A DNA stretch of 32,793 nt from Bacteroidota bacterium (GTDB lineage: Bacteria; Bacteroidota; Bacteroidia; JAADEI01): positions 1 to 32,793 of the forward strand of contig JAJRPU010000239.1 of assembly GCA_024280615.1 (NCBI GenBank), read 5' to 3'. Under the pieces are notes generated by a model. The model saw only the letters and a program-made list of their open reading frames with translations, searched no databases and was not told the DNA's origin. Shown piece after piece: positions 1 through 9,102 of the stretch. Position 1 is the first letter of the stretch. The number at the start of each line of letters is the position of its first letter. The translations under genes were made by a program, and so were the position numbers.

Positions 1-437
1 AATGGTATTGCTCCGAGGAAAGCCGTTGGACACCTGCCTGCTTTGTCCATTAGATAAGTGATCAATGTAGAAGTTGTTGATTTCCCATGTGTTCCGGCAA
101 CAGCAATCAGGTCTCCCTTGTTAACTATCTGTGCCAACAGTTCAGCCCGCTTGATTAAGGGAATCCTACGGTCTGCAACCCCTTTCAATAGCGGGTCTTC
201 AAGGGACAGGGCTGGCGTCCACACAACAAGCCCCGGCATCTTCCGGTCAATCAATTCAAGAGCCTCCTGTTCGGAATACACAATTGTCATCCCTTCTCTG
301 ACAAGGGTTTCTGTCAATTGAGTCCTTGTCCTGTCATAGCCATAAATAGAATGTCCCTGCGAACTAAGGAATCGTGCCAAAGCACTCATACCTATCCCTC
401 CAATCCCAGCAAAAAATATCTTTTCAGGCAAGGTCAT
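1..437 (-). CDS. murC: UDP-N-acetylmuramate--L-alanine ligase MurC (5' part, cut by left window edge)
   Basis: MurC adds L-alanine to UDP-N-acetylmuramic acid in the cytoplasm, with ATP. Only the first ~145 codons are inside the window; the C-terminal two thirds lie beyond the left edge. The translation begins MTLPEKIFFAGIGGIGMSAL, with the N-terminal nucleotide-binding GIGGIGMS at residues 11-18 and the Mur-ligase P-loop GTHGKST at 115-121. GTHGKS rather than GTDGK (MurD) or GTNGK (MurE) separates it from the other ligases here. The ATG at 437 overlaps the end of murG by 14 bases, so it is the last visible gene of the dcw operon. In Bacteroidota ftsQ, ftsA and ftsZ usually follow. Confidence 0.96.
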   Translation of the reverse strand, partial: MTLPEKIFFAGIGGIGMSALARFLSSQGHSIYGYDRTRTQLTETLVREGMTIVYSEQEALELIDRKMPGLVVWTPALSLEDPLLKGVADRRIPLIKRAELLAQIVNKGDLIAVAGTHGKSTTSTLITYLMDKAGRCPTAFLGAIP

Positions 438-1533
438 CTCTATACTCTTTAGCCTGTTCAACTATTATTTCAGCAATTTTTTCAGTTGCCTGCGGATTGC
501 CAAACTGCTTTATCCTTTCTGCAAGGATTTGCCTCCTGCTTTCATCAGTCAACAATTCAAGCACTGTCGGAATGAGTTTATCTCTTTCATGTTCCTCAAC
601 CATCACTATGGCATCGTGTTGAGCGAGCGACATAGCATTCTTGTGTTGATGGTTATCGGCAACGTTTGGCGACGGAACTATAACTGCCGGCTTCCCTGCA
701 ACAGCCAATTCAGACAGGGCACTGGCACCAGCCCTTGAAACAACCACACTGGCAACCCGATAGGCATAATCCATCCTGTCTATAAATTGCCCTTGCCAGA
801 ATCTGTCCTTCCACTCCTCCTGATTCCATTTCACTTGTGGGACTTCCTGCTTGCCGGTCTGCCAGATTAATTGATAGCCTTTCTGCAAAATCTTGTCTCC
901 CTCCTCAGCAATGATTTGATTGAAAAATGCCGAGCCCAGACTACCTCCCATAACCAAAACAGTGGGTCTATCTTCCAATCCGAAATATTCCAGTGCCTCA
1001 GACCGTGGAATCTTATCATAATTCAAAATGCTTTGTCTAACTGGATTGCCTGTGTAAACATGGTTATACTTCTCCAATTCTTTTGCGGGCAACACAAGGG
1101 TTATGACGGATGCTTTAGGTGCTAACAGCCTGACAGCAAGCCCTGGAACAGCATTTTGTTCGTGCAACACAACGGGAATGTTGTTCGCAAAGCGTCCCCA
1201 CACAACCGGAACGCTCACATAAGCTCCAAGAGAGAAAATAACGTCTGGTTTGAAATCAGAAATAATGTTATAAGCCTGAATTATGCTAACAAACATTTTT
1301 ATGGGAAGCAAGATATTGTCCCACCATTTGGTTCGTTGCAATCCGCTTATCCAAACGGTCTTAATCGGAAAACCATATTTAGGAACAATTTCTGTTTCCA
1401 TCCTGTCCTTCACACCGACAAATAGCACCTCAGCATCATACTTATTACGCAGATATTGAGCCACTGCCATAGCAGGAAATATATGCCCTCCTGTTCCACC
1501 TGCCGATACCAACACTCTAAGCCGTCTGTCCAT
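424..1533 (-). CDS. murG: MurG: undecaprenyl-PP-MurNAc-pentapeptide beta-N-acetylglucosaminyltransferase
   Basis: MurG transfers GlcNAc to lipid I to make lipid II on the inner face of the cytoplasmic membrane. I chose the ATG at 1533 (MDRRLRVLVSAGGTGGHIFP, 369 aa). An in-frame TTG at 1551 would add six residues. The family's GGTGGH loop lies at residues 12-17. HEQNAVPG follows in the N-terminal domain. The C-terminal UDP-GlcNAc domain has VMGGSLGS and the SRAGASALSEL signature. Length matches the usual 350-370 aa. The start overlaps ftsW by 17 bases and the end overlaps murC by 14, so translation is probably coupled. Confidence 0.97.
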   Translation of the reverse strand: MDRRLRVLVSAGGTGGHIFPAMAVAQYLRNKYDAEVLFVGVKDRMETEIVPKYGFPIKTVWISGLQRTKWWDNILLPIKMFVSIIQAYNIISDFKPDVIFSLGAYVSVPVVWGRFANNIPVVLHEQNAVPGLAVRLLAPKASVITLVLPAKELEKYNHVYTGNPVRQSILNYDKIPRSEALEYFGLEDRPTVLVMGGSLGSAFFNQIIAEEGDKILQKGYQLIWQTGKQEVPQVKWNQEEWKDRFWQGQFIDRMDYAYRVASVVVSRAGASALSELAVAGKPAVIVPSPNVADNHQHKNAMSLAQHDAIVMVEEHERDKLIPTVLELLTDESRRQILAERIKQFGNPQATEKIAEIIVEQAKEYRDDLA

Positions 1534-2695
1534 CCCCTTCACTTTGTTCAATTACCACTGCACTGGAACCAAGTAACATTCCCAGCATGAAAAATGTGAA
1601 CAGGATTGATGTCCCCCCCATGCTAATCAATGGCAAGGGCAAGCCTGTCGCGGGAAACAACCCACTCACCACACCAATGTGCAATAACGCTTGAAAAGTG
1701 ATACTAAGTCCAATACCTAAAATTAAGAGTCCTATGAAACGATTATTCGCTTTCGTAAACAATTTGATGCTTCGCCACATAATAGTGAAATAGAGAATTA
1801 GAATGATAATCCCAACTATCAAGCCATATTCTTCAATTATGATGGCATAAACGTAGTCTGAATATGGATGTGGCAGGAAATATCTCTGAACACTTTTCCC
1901 TATTCCTCTACCGAAGAGTCCACCATTTGCAATGGCGATTTGTGCCTGCAGAACCTGATAGGACGGCTCCCCTTTGATATAGCGTTCTATCCTGTTTTTC
2001 CATGTTTCAGCACGCCCAACCTTCAAGACCATCACAGCACCAATGAACAAAGCAAGGATAAGCCCCACTACAGCCCCAATTCGGATAATGTATTTAAAAG
2101 GCAATAGCGAAACAAACAACATAATGAATGTTATGGTTGCCAGCATCAGAGCAGTTGACAGGTCTGCGTAGGCTATAAGCAATATGACCACCGAAGATGG
2201 TATAATAACCTTATTCATAAGTTCCTTCAAGGAAAAGGCTTCCTCTGGCTTCTGCCCGTTCCGAAGGGCTTCCTTAACGCGACCTAAGAGGCGAGACAGT
2301 TGAGAGGCAAGATAGATGAGCAAAGCCACGTGAGCGAAAGCAGAAGTCTGGAAGGTCAACCCGGTGAATGGAATGACAAGCCAACGACGAGCCTGATTAA
2401 TAGTTGCACCGTGAACAAGCGTTATCACAAGCAAAACAATAGCTAGCAAAAGAGCTATGTTAGCCGTCTTTCTGAATACATACGGATTTATCCTGTGAAC
2501 AACATAGGCAACTCCAAAGCCCATCACTAAGAAAATGATATGTTTGAACATATAGGAAGACACTTCGCCACCTTTATATCTGATTCCCAGCACACCGACG
2601 GCACTGGCAACAACAAGCATTGAGAACAGAGTAAGAGTAATAATAGAAACCCATAAAGCCCTGTCGCCTCTCAACCTACTAAACAATCCTGTCAT
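1517..2695 (-). CDS. ftsW: FtsW: septal peptidoglycan glycosyltransferase (SEDS family)
   Basis: FtsW is the SEDS-family polymerase that works with the transpeptidase FtsI at the division septum. The 392-aa product is very hydrophobic, with about ten predicted membrane helices starting near residue 15. The conserved SEDS segment is present in the second half: NGGLFGRGIGKSVQRYFLPH, then a YSDYVYAII...EE stretch. The late GLPLPLISMGGTS segment also matches. Position between murD and murG, and partnership with ftsI in the same operon, favours FtsW over the paralogue RodA. The ATG at 2695 overlaps the murD stop in an ATGA arrangement. Confidence 0.95.
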   Translation of the reverse strand: MTGLFSRLRGDRALWVSIITLTLFSMLVVASAVGVLGIRYKGGEVSSYMFKHIIFLVMGFGVAYVVHRINPYVFRKTANIALLLAIVLLVITLVHGATINQARRWLVIPFTGLTFQTSAFAHVALLIYLASQLSRLLGRVKEALRNGQKPEEAFSLKELMNKVIIPSSVVILLIAYADLSTALMLATITFIMLFVSLLPFKYIIRIGAVVGLILALFIGAVMVLKVGRAETWKNRIERYIKGEPSYQVLQAQIAIANGGLFGRGIGKSVQRYFLPHPYSDYVYAIIIEEYGLIVGIIILILYFTIMWRSIKLFTKANNRFIGLLILGIGLSITFQALLHIGVVSGLFPATGLPLPLISMGGTSILFTFFMLGMLLGSSAVVIEQSEGDGQTA

Positions 2696-4017
2696 CGTTC
2701 CCTTTCTTGTTCAACAGTCTCTTTCAATTCTATTACTGTCTTTCTGAATGCCTCTCCACGTTCTGCGTAGTTGTTGAACAGGTCAAAACTGGCACAGGCA
2801 GGTGAGAGAAGAACTGTTGTTCCTTCACTGGACAGGTCAAATGCCCTCTTAATGGCTTCTTCCATATTCTCAACGTGATAAACAGGCACAATGCCCTCAA
2901 ACGCCCTTTTGATAGGCGTGCAATCTTTAGCCAGACATATGATAGCTTTGACTTTTTCCTCAACAAGTGGAACCAATGGCGAGTAGTCGTTTCCCTTGTC
3001 CACTCCCCCTGCTATCCATACAATCGGTTTGGGAACTGTTTCCAGGGCATACCATGCCGAGTTGACGTTCGTCGCTTTGGAATCGTTGATGAAGACAATA
3101 CCATTTATTTCAGTCACTGGCTCCAGCCTGTGCGGCGGTCTTTTGAATGTTCGTATCGCCCCTTTGATTTGGTCTTCTGGGATGTTAGCAATTCGGGCAG
3201 TGATGGCGGCAGCCATTGTAGAAGCCGGATGGGCTACGTTCTCAGCCTGTTGGTCTATCTCCATCATCCGTCCAGTTATTGGGTCTCTGTATCTCATGGG
3301 TCTCTTATTTGGAAAGAATGGATGTTTTTTAGCGTTAATAGGGAATTTTTTCATCCATTTAAGAATTGTTTGGTCGTTGGCATTAAAGACGAAATGGTCG
3401 TTAATTGTTTGGTTCTTGGTTATGTTGAACTTTGATTGGATGTAATCTTCTATTGAAGGGTGCCAATCCAGATGGTCCTTCGCTATGTTGAGCAATATTG
3501 CTATGTGTGGTCTGAACCGCTTGGCATATCTCAGTTGGAAACTGCTTACTTCAACGACGTGCCATCGGGAATCACGCTCATATAACTGCCGACAAAAACT
3601 CTTCCCTATGTTTCCTGATAGGGCAACGTCATATCCACTCTGCTTAAAAATGTGATAGATCAACGATGCAGTGGTTGTCTTCCCATCTGTTCCTGTAACG
3701 GCAATTATTTTGCCTCCTGTGAACCGGAAGCCAAACTCTATGTCCGAAATTACTGGTATATTGCGATTTTCTAATTCTTTAATGATATTGGCGGATGGTG
3801 GTATCCCTGGGCTCTTAACAACTTCTCTGGTTTGGAAAACCTTTTCCGTATGTCCCCCTTCCTCATATTCAATGCCCAACTGGTCAAATAATTTCTTTGT
3901 TTCGTTGTCTATAGTGCTCTGTTCCGAAACAAATACACTATACCTGTTTTTGGCGGCTAACAGAGCGGTTCCAAAGCCGCTCTCCCCGGAACCCAATATG
4001 ACCACGTCGTATCTCAT
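2692..4017 (-). CDS. murD: UDP-N-acetylmuramoyl-L-alanine--D-glutamate ligase MurD
   Basis: MurD adds D-glutamate to UDP-MurNAc-L-Ala in the cytoplasm. The 441-aa protein has an N-terminal Rossmann-like domain (VILGSGESGFGTALL, residues 6-20). The ATP-binding GTDGKTTT is at 109-116, the expected MurD form. The C-terminal signature INDSKATN follows in the second half. Length is typical (430-450 aa). Its ATG overlaps the mraY stop by four bases and its TGA overlaps the ftsW ATG by four. Both ATGA junctions suggest translational coupling within the dcw operon. Confidence 0.97.
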   Translation of the reverse strand: MRYDVVILGSGESGFGTALLAAKNRYSVFVSEQSTIDNETKKLFDQLGIEYEEGGHTEKVFQTREVVKSPGIPPSANIIKELENRNIPVISDIEFGFRFTGGKIIAVTGTDGKTTTASLIYHIFKQSGYDVALSGNIGKSFCRQLYERDSRWHVVEVSSFQLRYAKRFRPHIAILLNIAKDHLDWHPSIEDYIQSKFNITKNQTINDHFVFNANDQTILKWMKKFPINAKKHPFFPNKRPMRYRDPITGRMMEIDQQAENVAHPASTMAAAITARIANIPEDQIKGAIRTFKRPPHRLEPVTEINGIVFINDSKATNVNSAWYALETVPKPIVWIAGGVDKGNDYSPLVPLVEEKVKAIICLAKDCTPIKRAFEGIVPVYHVENMEEAIKRAFDLSSEGTTVLLSPACASFDLFNNYAERGEAFRKTVIELKETVEQERER

Positions 4018-5246
4018 CGCAACTTAAGTGTTATAAGGGTTAGTGCCGCCAGAAAAAGGCTAATTATCCAAAATCTCACTACTATTTTGTTTTCATGCCA
4101 GCCCTTTTTCTGGAAGTGATGATGGATTGGTGCCATTAGAAAGATTCTCCTGCCCTGTCCGTATCTGCGCTTAGTCCATTTGAAATATGCAACTTGGATA
4201 ATCACAGACAATGCCTCTATCAAGAAAACCCCACATAGCAACGGCAATAACAATTCCTTTCGCAAAACCACTGCAAGGGTTCCGATGACAGACCCGAGCA
4301 TTAAGCTCCCCGTGTCCCCCATAAACACAGAAGCAGGATAGGCATTATACCACAGGAATCCGATTGCGGAACCCACTATGGCAGCAGTGAAAATGGTTAC
4401 CTCAGCAATGTCAGGGATATACATAATGTTTAGATAATCAGCCAGTAGGATGTGTCCCGAGACGTAAGCAAACACAGCAAGGGTTGACAGGACTATAGCC
4501 GAAATGCCTGCCGCCAAACCATCCAACCCATCAGTTAGGTTAGCAGCATTTGAAACAGCAGTGTTTATGAAGATTACCACTATTGTAAACACAATCCACG
4601 TCAGGGACACTGGAATCCCGATAGCCTTCGCTATCCACTCATACCTAAACTCATTGTTTTTAACAAACGGTATGGTAGTAGAAAATTCCTTGGCATCGTA
4701 ATACCTATATGTATTGCTATCCTGCGTGGAATTTTGTTGATATACTTGCAACGGCTCATCAATGAAATATCTAACTCTGACGTCTGGATGAAAAGCGAGA
4801 GTTAAGCCGATGAGTAGTCCCAGTCCGACCTGTGCCATAATCTTAAATTTTCCGCGCAAGCCCCCTTTGTCCTTCAATTTCACTTTAATGTAATCATCCA
4901 CAAAACCCCACAGTCCCATCCACAACGTCGCTATTACAAGCAGCCACACATAGACATTGTCCCACTTAGCGAGCAATAGGGTTGGCACTACTGTTCCAGC
5001 AATTAGCATTAAACCTCCCATTGTGGGGGTCTGTGCCTTCCGTTGTTGCTCAGGCAGGTCCAAGTCCCTTTGTGGGTCAGTTATTTGCCATTGTTTCAGC
5101 CAAGCAATGATATACTTACCAAGCCACATAGTGATAACAAGGGCTATTATAATGGACATAAGAGCCCTGAAAGATATAAAGTGGAAGACTCCAGCCCCTG
5201 GAACGTCAAACTCCCTGTCCAGATATGTGAATATGTAATATAGCAT
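4014..5246 (-). CDS. mraY: Phospho-N-acetylmuramoyl-pentapeptide-transferase MraY
   Basis: MraY attaches phospho-MurNAc-pentapeptide to undecaprenyl phosphate, giving lipid I. The 410-aa product has about ten membrane helices. The catalytic Asp pair sits in FVDDYIKVK (Asp117/Asp118). NAANLTDGLDGLAAG (about 233-247) and GDTGSLMLG are also present, and the C-terminal HHHFQKKGWHE loop is the MraY-specific histidine motif. A hydrophilic insert at roughly 155-205 makes it longer than the ~360-aa proteobacterial enzyme; Bacteroidota MraY is often longer too. It abuts murE (no spacer) and overlaps murD by four bases. Confidence 0.97.
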   Translation of the reverse strand: MLYYIFTYLDREFDVPGAGVFHFISFRALMSIIIALVITMWLGKYIIAWLKQWQITDPQRDLDLPEQQRKAQTPTMGGLMLIAGTVVPTLLLAKWDNVYVWLLVIATLWMGLWGFVDDYIKVKLKDKGGLRGKFKIMAQVGLGLLIGLTLAFHPDVRVRYFIDEPLQVYQQNSTQDSNTYRYYDAKEFSTTIPFVKNNEFRYEWIAKAIGIPVSLTWIVFTIVVIFINTAVSNAANLTDGLDGLAAGISAIVLSTLAVFAYVSGHILLADYLNIMYIPDIAEVTIFTAAIVGSAIGFLWYNAYPASVFMGDTGSLMLGSVIGTLAVVLRKELLLPLLCGVFLIEALSVIIQVAYFKWTKRRYGQGRRIFLMAPIHHHFQKKGWHENKIVVRFWIISLFLAALTLITLKLR

Positions 5247-6725
5247 CTATGAATGTTTTGCCAGTTTGCGTTCTTTCAGTGCCTTAGCCACTTCCTCAAA
5301 GTCAGAAAAGGGAATCCGTTTTCCCCGTATTTCTTGGTATTCTTCATGTCCTTTCCCCGCAATGACTATTATGTCTCCCTGATGAGCCATTGCCACAGCG
5401 GTTCTAATCGCTTCCCTACGGTCGGGAATGGATAGTGTTTTTCTACGATAGATAGCATTTAAGTCGGTGAGCATGTCTCGGATAATGTCCTGAGGGTCTT
5501 CACTACGTGGGTTGTCAGAAGTAATTATTGCAATGTCTGCGAGTTGAGCCCCTATCCTGCCCAACAGCGGTCTTTTCTCCTTGTCCCTGTCTCCGCCCGC
5601 CCCAAAGACAAGAATTATTTTCTGCTCTGGAATCCTAACCTGTATTATAGTTTCAAGCAGTTTTTTTAGTGCATCTGGTGTGTGGGCATAGTCAATTACT
5701 GCTGTGATTCCAGCTTCTTTGATTATGTTCATTCTACCTTTTGGTGCAGGAACCCTTGAAAGAGCCTGTAAAATGGCTTCATCATCAAAATCGGTGCTTA
5801 GCTTCAAAACCCCGTATGCCGCAAGAAAATTATAGACGTTAAATATTCCGGGAAGCAAAATATGAATACTTCTGCCTTCAATGTCAATATGTGTTCCGAG
5901 GATGTCCATTTCCAGTATTTTACAGGTGAAGTCGGCAGCCCTCCTGATTCCATAGGTGTAAACCTTTGCTTTGGTTGATGCAATCATTTGCTTGTGATAG
6001 CGGTCATCAACATTCACAAGTGCCCATGCATCATCAGAAAGCATATCAAACAGTTTCTTTTTGGCATTGATATAATTCTGCATTGTTTGGTGATAATCCA
6101 GATGGTCATGGCTTATGTTAGTGAAGATTGCCCCTGAGAACCTTATTGCCGAGACCCGCTCTTGCTCCAACGCATGACTGCTCACTTCCATAAAAACATG
6201 GGACACTCCGGCATCTGCCATCCTGCGAAGAACATTGAAAAGCGTAATAGGGTCTGGTGTGGTGTGTGTGGCTTCCTCAAATTCGTCATTCCATTCATAT
6301 CCAATGGTGCCTATGCGTCCAGCATTAAGCCTCAATGATTTAGAACCTTTATACAGCAGATGGACAACTGTTGTTTTACCGTTTGTTCCTGTTACGCCAA
6401 CAATATTTAATTCCTCATCTGGTTTGTCATAATAATTTTTGGCAATAAATGAAGCGGCACGTCGGGAATTATCAACTTGAATCCAAAACACTCGTTCAGG
6501 AACTTGCCCCTGCGGTTCCCTCTCAGAAATTATAACCCTTGCTCCCTTCTGGATAGCGTCTGGAATAAAGTTGTGTCCGTCAACTGATGTGCCTTTGATA
6601 GCTATAAACATAGAGTTTTCCTTGCACTGTCTGGAATCCATACATATATGGCTAACTGTGGCAACTGGCTCTCCATATTTGCCTACAACCCTGACTCCTT
6701 CTAATAATTGATTCACTTCTTTCAT
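5247..6725 (-). CDS. murE: UDP-MurNAc-L-Ala-D-Glu--meso-2,6-diaminopimelate ligase MurE
   Basis: MurE adds the third residue of the stem peptide. The 492-aa sequence has the Mur-ligase P-loop GTNGKTT at 113-119. The AKKKLF motif near 221-226 supplies the Lys that is normally carbamylated. DNPRSEDP occurs at 404-411. The DNPR form is the known signature of meso-diaminopimelate-specific MurE, whereas lysine-adding enzymes differ there, so an mDAP-type peptidoglycan is predicted. The ATG at 6725 overlaps the ftsI TGA by four bases. murF and ddl are absent from the visible cluster, as is common in Bacteroidota dcw operons. Confidence 0.97.
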   Translation of the reverse strand: MKEVNQLLEGVRVVGKYGEPVATVSHICMDSRQCKENSMFIAIKGTSVDGHNFIPDAIQKGARVIISEREPQGQVPERVFWIQVDNSRRAASFIAKNYYDKPDEELNIVGVTGTNGKTTVVHLLYKGSKSLRLNAGRIGTIGYEWNDEFEEATHTTPDPITLFNVLRRMADAGVSHVFMEVSSHALEQERVSAIRFSGAIFTNISHDHLDYHQTMQNYINAKKKLFDMLSDDAWALVNVDDRYHKQMIASTKAKVYTYGIRRAADFTCKILEMDILGTHIDIEGRSIHILLPGIFNVYNFLAAYGVLKLSTDFDDEAILQALSRVPAPKGRMNIIKEAGITAVIDYAHTPDALKKLLETIIQVRIPEQKIILVFGAGGDRDKEKRPLLGRIGAQLADIAIITSDNPRSEDPQDIIRDMLTDLNAIYRRKTLSIPDRREAIRTAVAMAHQGDIIVIAGKGHEEYQEIRGKRIPFSDFEEVAKALKERKLAKHS

Positions 6726-8815
6726 CGCAGGATTATTTTAGCCACTGAATAGTTATCCACTGGTTTCCCGGGTTCCGGATGTTGCCACACAACAAGTCCC
6801 CCAGATAGATTACCCTCCACAACAACCTTTAAGCCCACTGTATTGAGTAAAAAGATTGCGTCAGTGAGTGCCAACCCTCTAACGTCAGGAACTATGTTTG
6901 GATTGACGGCATCTATTGACAGTGCGGAATCTGTTTTGACAGCTATCCACTTTCCTTCCACTGAAGGGAACTCAGCCCATTCAAGCAATTTGCTCACTTC
7001 ATCGCCATATCCCCCCGCTATCAAAGGAATCTTCCTCCTCGTGTCCTTTTTCAATACTGCCATGGCATCCACAATGGGATATTCAGCGTTGTATCTGGCT
7101 ATTAGCCTGTCTGCTATCTTTCGGACTGCTGGTGCCGCCACTTGGCTTCCGTAATAGCCTCGTCTGGGCTTGTTAACCACAACAATAACGCTATAGATAG
7201 GGTTGTCAGCGGGAAAGAATGCAACAAAACTGGATTGATAAACCTTCTTATATCCGCTTTTGTCTTCTGCGATAAGAGCAGTGCCTGTCTTACCAGCAAT
7301 TGGGAAATAAGGGTTTTTGATGTGCTTTGCAGTGCCCCTCTCTACGACCTCTTTCAGTGCTTCAATTGCTTTTTCTATACTTTCTGAAGACGCTATATCA
7401 TCAATCAAGACCTCTGGTTCAAACTCCTTGACAACCATTCCTTCCTTTGCAATAGCGGAAACCAGAATTGGCTTCATTATTTTCCCTCCGTTAGCAACGC
7501 CATTATAGAAGGTTAAGGTTTGCAATGGTGTCAACTTGACTTCGTAGCCCACAGCCATCCATGGCAAGGTTGTTCCGCTCCACGTTGGGTCATTGACGTT
7601 TTTGATGATAGGTTCGGGTTCTCCAAGGATGGTAACGCCTGTTTTCTTTGTTAAGCCGAACCTTTTAAGATATGATATGAATTGTTGTGGCTCGTCGCCA
7701 AATTCCTTATATATAAGCCTGCTAATTCCGACGTTTGAGGACTGTGCAATGGCTTCTTTCAGTGTGATAATGCCTTTTTTCACTCCCGGTGCGTCTTTCA
7801 TTAATCTATTGTAGAACTTGTATGTACCGTTGAAGACGTTTACTGTGTCATCAAGGGAATAGCCCTGTTCCAAGAGTGCGAGCAATGAAGCCAATTTGAA
7901 TGTTGAGCCGGGTTCATTCCTTTCTCCAACGCAATAGTTGTATAGTTCCCAATATGAACCATCTTCTGTCCTGCCCAGATTAGCCATTGCCCTTATCTTC
8001 CCGGTGGTTACTTCCATAACTATAGCACAGCCGTGGTCGGCATCATGCTTCTGAAGGGTTTGTAGAAGGATGTCTTCAACGATGTCTTGAATGTTTGGGT
8101 CTATTGTAGTGATTATGTCATAGCCATTTTCGGGATGTTCAAGTTCTCTAAAAGGAATCCATGTTCCACCGGGAATCAACTGCATTATTTCTTTACCCGG
8201 CTTTCCTCTTAGATACTTGTCAAAATATCCTTCAATTCCAACCGGTGGAATGCCATCTCTAACATAACCAAGTGTTCTGTGGGCAAGTATCCCGAATGGG
8301 TAGAAACGCTTGTTTTGTGTGATAACTATCATTCCGCCTTTATATCTGCCTCTGCGAAGGATTGGGCATTGCTTCAATTGTTTGAGTTGCAAAAAGTCAA
8401 GTTTCTTCCCAATAAGGACATATCTATTGCCTTTTCTGCGAGCCTGTTCAAGCCTTTGCTTTATGCGAACAGGGTCTTCATTCGTTACTGATGCTATGCA
8501 TAGGGCGAGCGAATCCAGTTTTGAATAGAACAATTCTTGAGAGATGCCTTCCGCCAACGGGTCCATACGGACTTCAAACCGAGGGATTGACGCCACAAGT
8601 AGAGAGCCATCCTCTGAGTAAATGTTTCCACGCTCTGGTTCTACAACCTTTTCCTTGAAATAGACCTTTTGGGCTTTCTGACGCAACTCATCGCCTTTAA
8701 TTAAGGTTATATCAATTAGTTTCCATATTATAGCAAGGGACAGCAATATCAGAAACGCGTTCACAATTATCACTCTTCTATAAATGAGCCGTTTCAATGT
8801 GGATGCCTGTTCCAT
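6722..8815 (-). CDS. ftsI: FtsI/PBP3-type septal transpeptidase with C-terminal PASTA domain
   Basis: This class B penicillin-binding protein cross-links septal peptidoglycan alongside FtsW. It has 697 aa. A single N-terminal membrane helix lies at about 14-34. The pedestal/dimerisation domain starts near EPERGNIYS (59-67). The transpeptidase domain carries the catalytic S304-T-F-K307, the SSN motif at 359-361 and the KTG motif at 509-511. A PASTA domain occupies about 639-697 (IVPDVRGLAL...). Class B PBPs with a C-terminal PASTA domain are common in Bacteroidota and Firmicutes. The gene follows ftsL after five bases and overlaps murE by four. Those neighbours identify it as the division PBP rather than the elongation PBP2. 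Confidence 0.95.
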   Translation of the reverse strand: MEQASTLKRLIYRRVIIVNAFLILLSLAIIWKLIDITLIKGDELRQKAQKVYFKEKVVEPERGNIYSEDGSLLVASIPRFEVRMDPLAEGISQELFYSKLDSLALCIASVTNEDPVRIKQRLEQARRKGNRYVLIGKKLDFLQLKQLKQCPILRRGRYKGGMIVITQNKRFYPFGILAHRTLGYVRDGIPPVGIEGYFDKYLRGKPGKEIMQLIPGGTWIPFRELEHPENGYDIITTIDPNIQDIVEDILLQTLQKHDADHGCAIVMEVTTGKIRAMANLGRTEDGSYWELYNYCVGERNEPGSTFKLASLLALLEQGYSLDDTVNVFNGTYKFYNRLMKDAPGVKKGIITLKEAIAQSSNVGISRLIYKEFGDEPQQFISYLKRFGLTKKTGVTILGEPEPIIKNVNDPTWSGTTLPWMAVGYEVKLTPLQTLTFYNGVANGGKIMKPILVSAIAKEGMVVKEFEPEVLIDDIASSESIEKAIEALKEVVERGTAKHIKNPYFPIAGKTGTALIAEDKSGYKKVYQSSFVAFFPADNPIYSVIVVVNKPRRGYYGSQVAAPAVRKIADRLIARYNAEYPIVDAMAVLKKDTRRKIPLIAGGYGDEVSKLLEWAEFPSVEGKWIAVKTDSALSIDAVNPNIVPDVRGLALTDAIFLLNTVGLKVVVEGNLSGGLVVWQHPEPGKPVDNYSVAKIILR

Positions 8816-8820
8816 CTTGC

Positions 8821-9102
8821 TTATTCAATTACCAATGGTGGTTTCCTTTGTGGCTTAATTCCTGTTTGTTGAACTCTGTGAGCAATTGTTGATTCTTTGC
8901 TTTGTTGCATCCATCTGGACAATGTTGTCAGGTATTCCCATCTTTTTTCTTGTAACTGAATTCTTTTCTTTTGCAGAAGGGCAAGTTTCTGAACTGTTTC
9001 ATGCACAACCCAAATCCTGATAAGCAAAAGGACTCCGAGGAATAATAGGAATGGTGCATAGGCAAATCCAAGCCTTTCCAACCTCTTAACAAGGACTCTC
9101 AT
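8821..9102 (-). CDS. ftsL: FtsL-like bitopic division protein
   Basis: A 93-aa protein with a short basic N-terminus, one membrane helix at about 13-33 (FAYAPFLLFLGVLLLIRIWV) and a predicted coiled coil at about 35-72 rich in Leu, Gln, Lys and Arg. This is the FtsL layout: a small type II membrane protein that forms the FtsQLB complex and links FtsWI to the divisome. Sequence conservation in the family is low, so the call rests on topology and on position between rsmH and ftsI. The start ATG shares one base with the rsmH stop (TAATG). Confidence 0.82.
   Translation of the reverse strand: MRVLVKRLERLGFAYAPFLLFLGVLLLIRIWVVHETVQKLALLQKKRIQLQEKRWEYLTTLSRWMQQSKESTIAHRVQQTGIKPQRKPPLVIE

Noticed and set aside
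2875..3435. 186-aa plus-strand open frame
   Set aside because: Lies wholly antisense to murD, a firm gene with all motifs; no homology-like pattern and very unusual composition.
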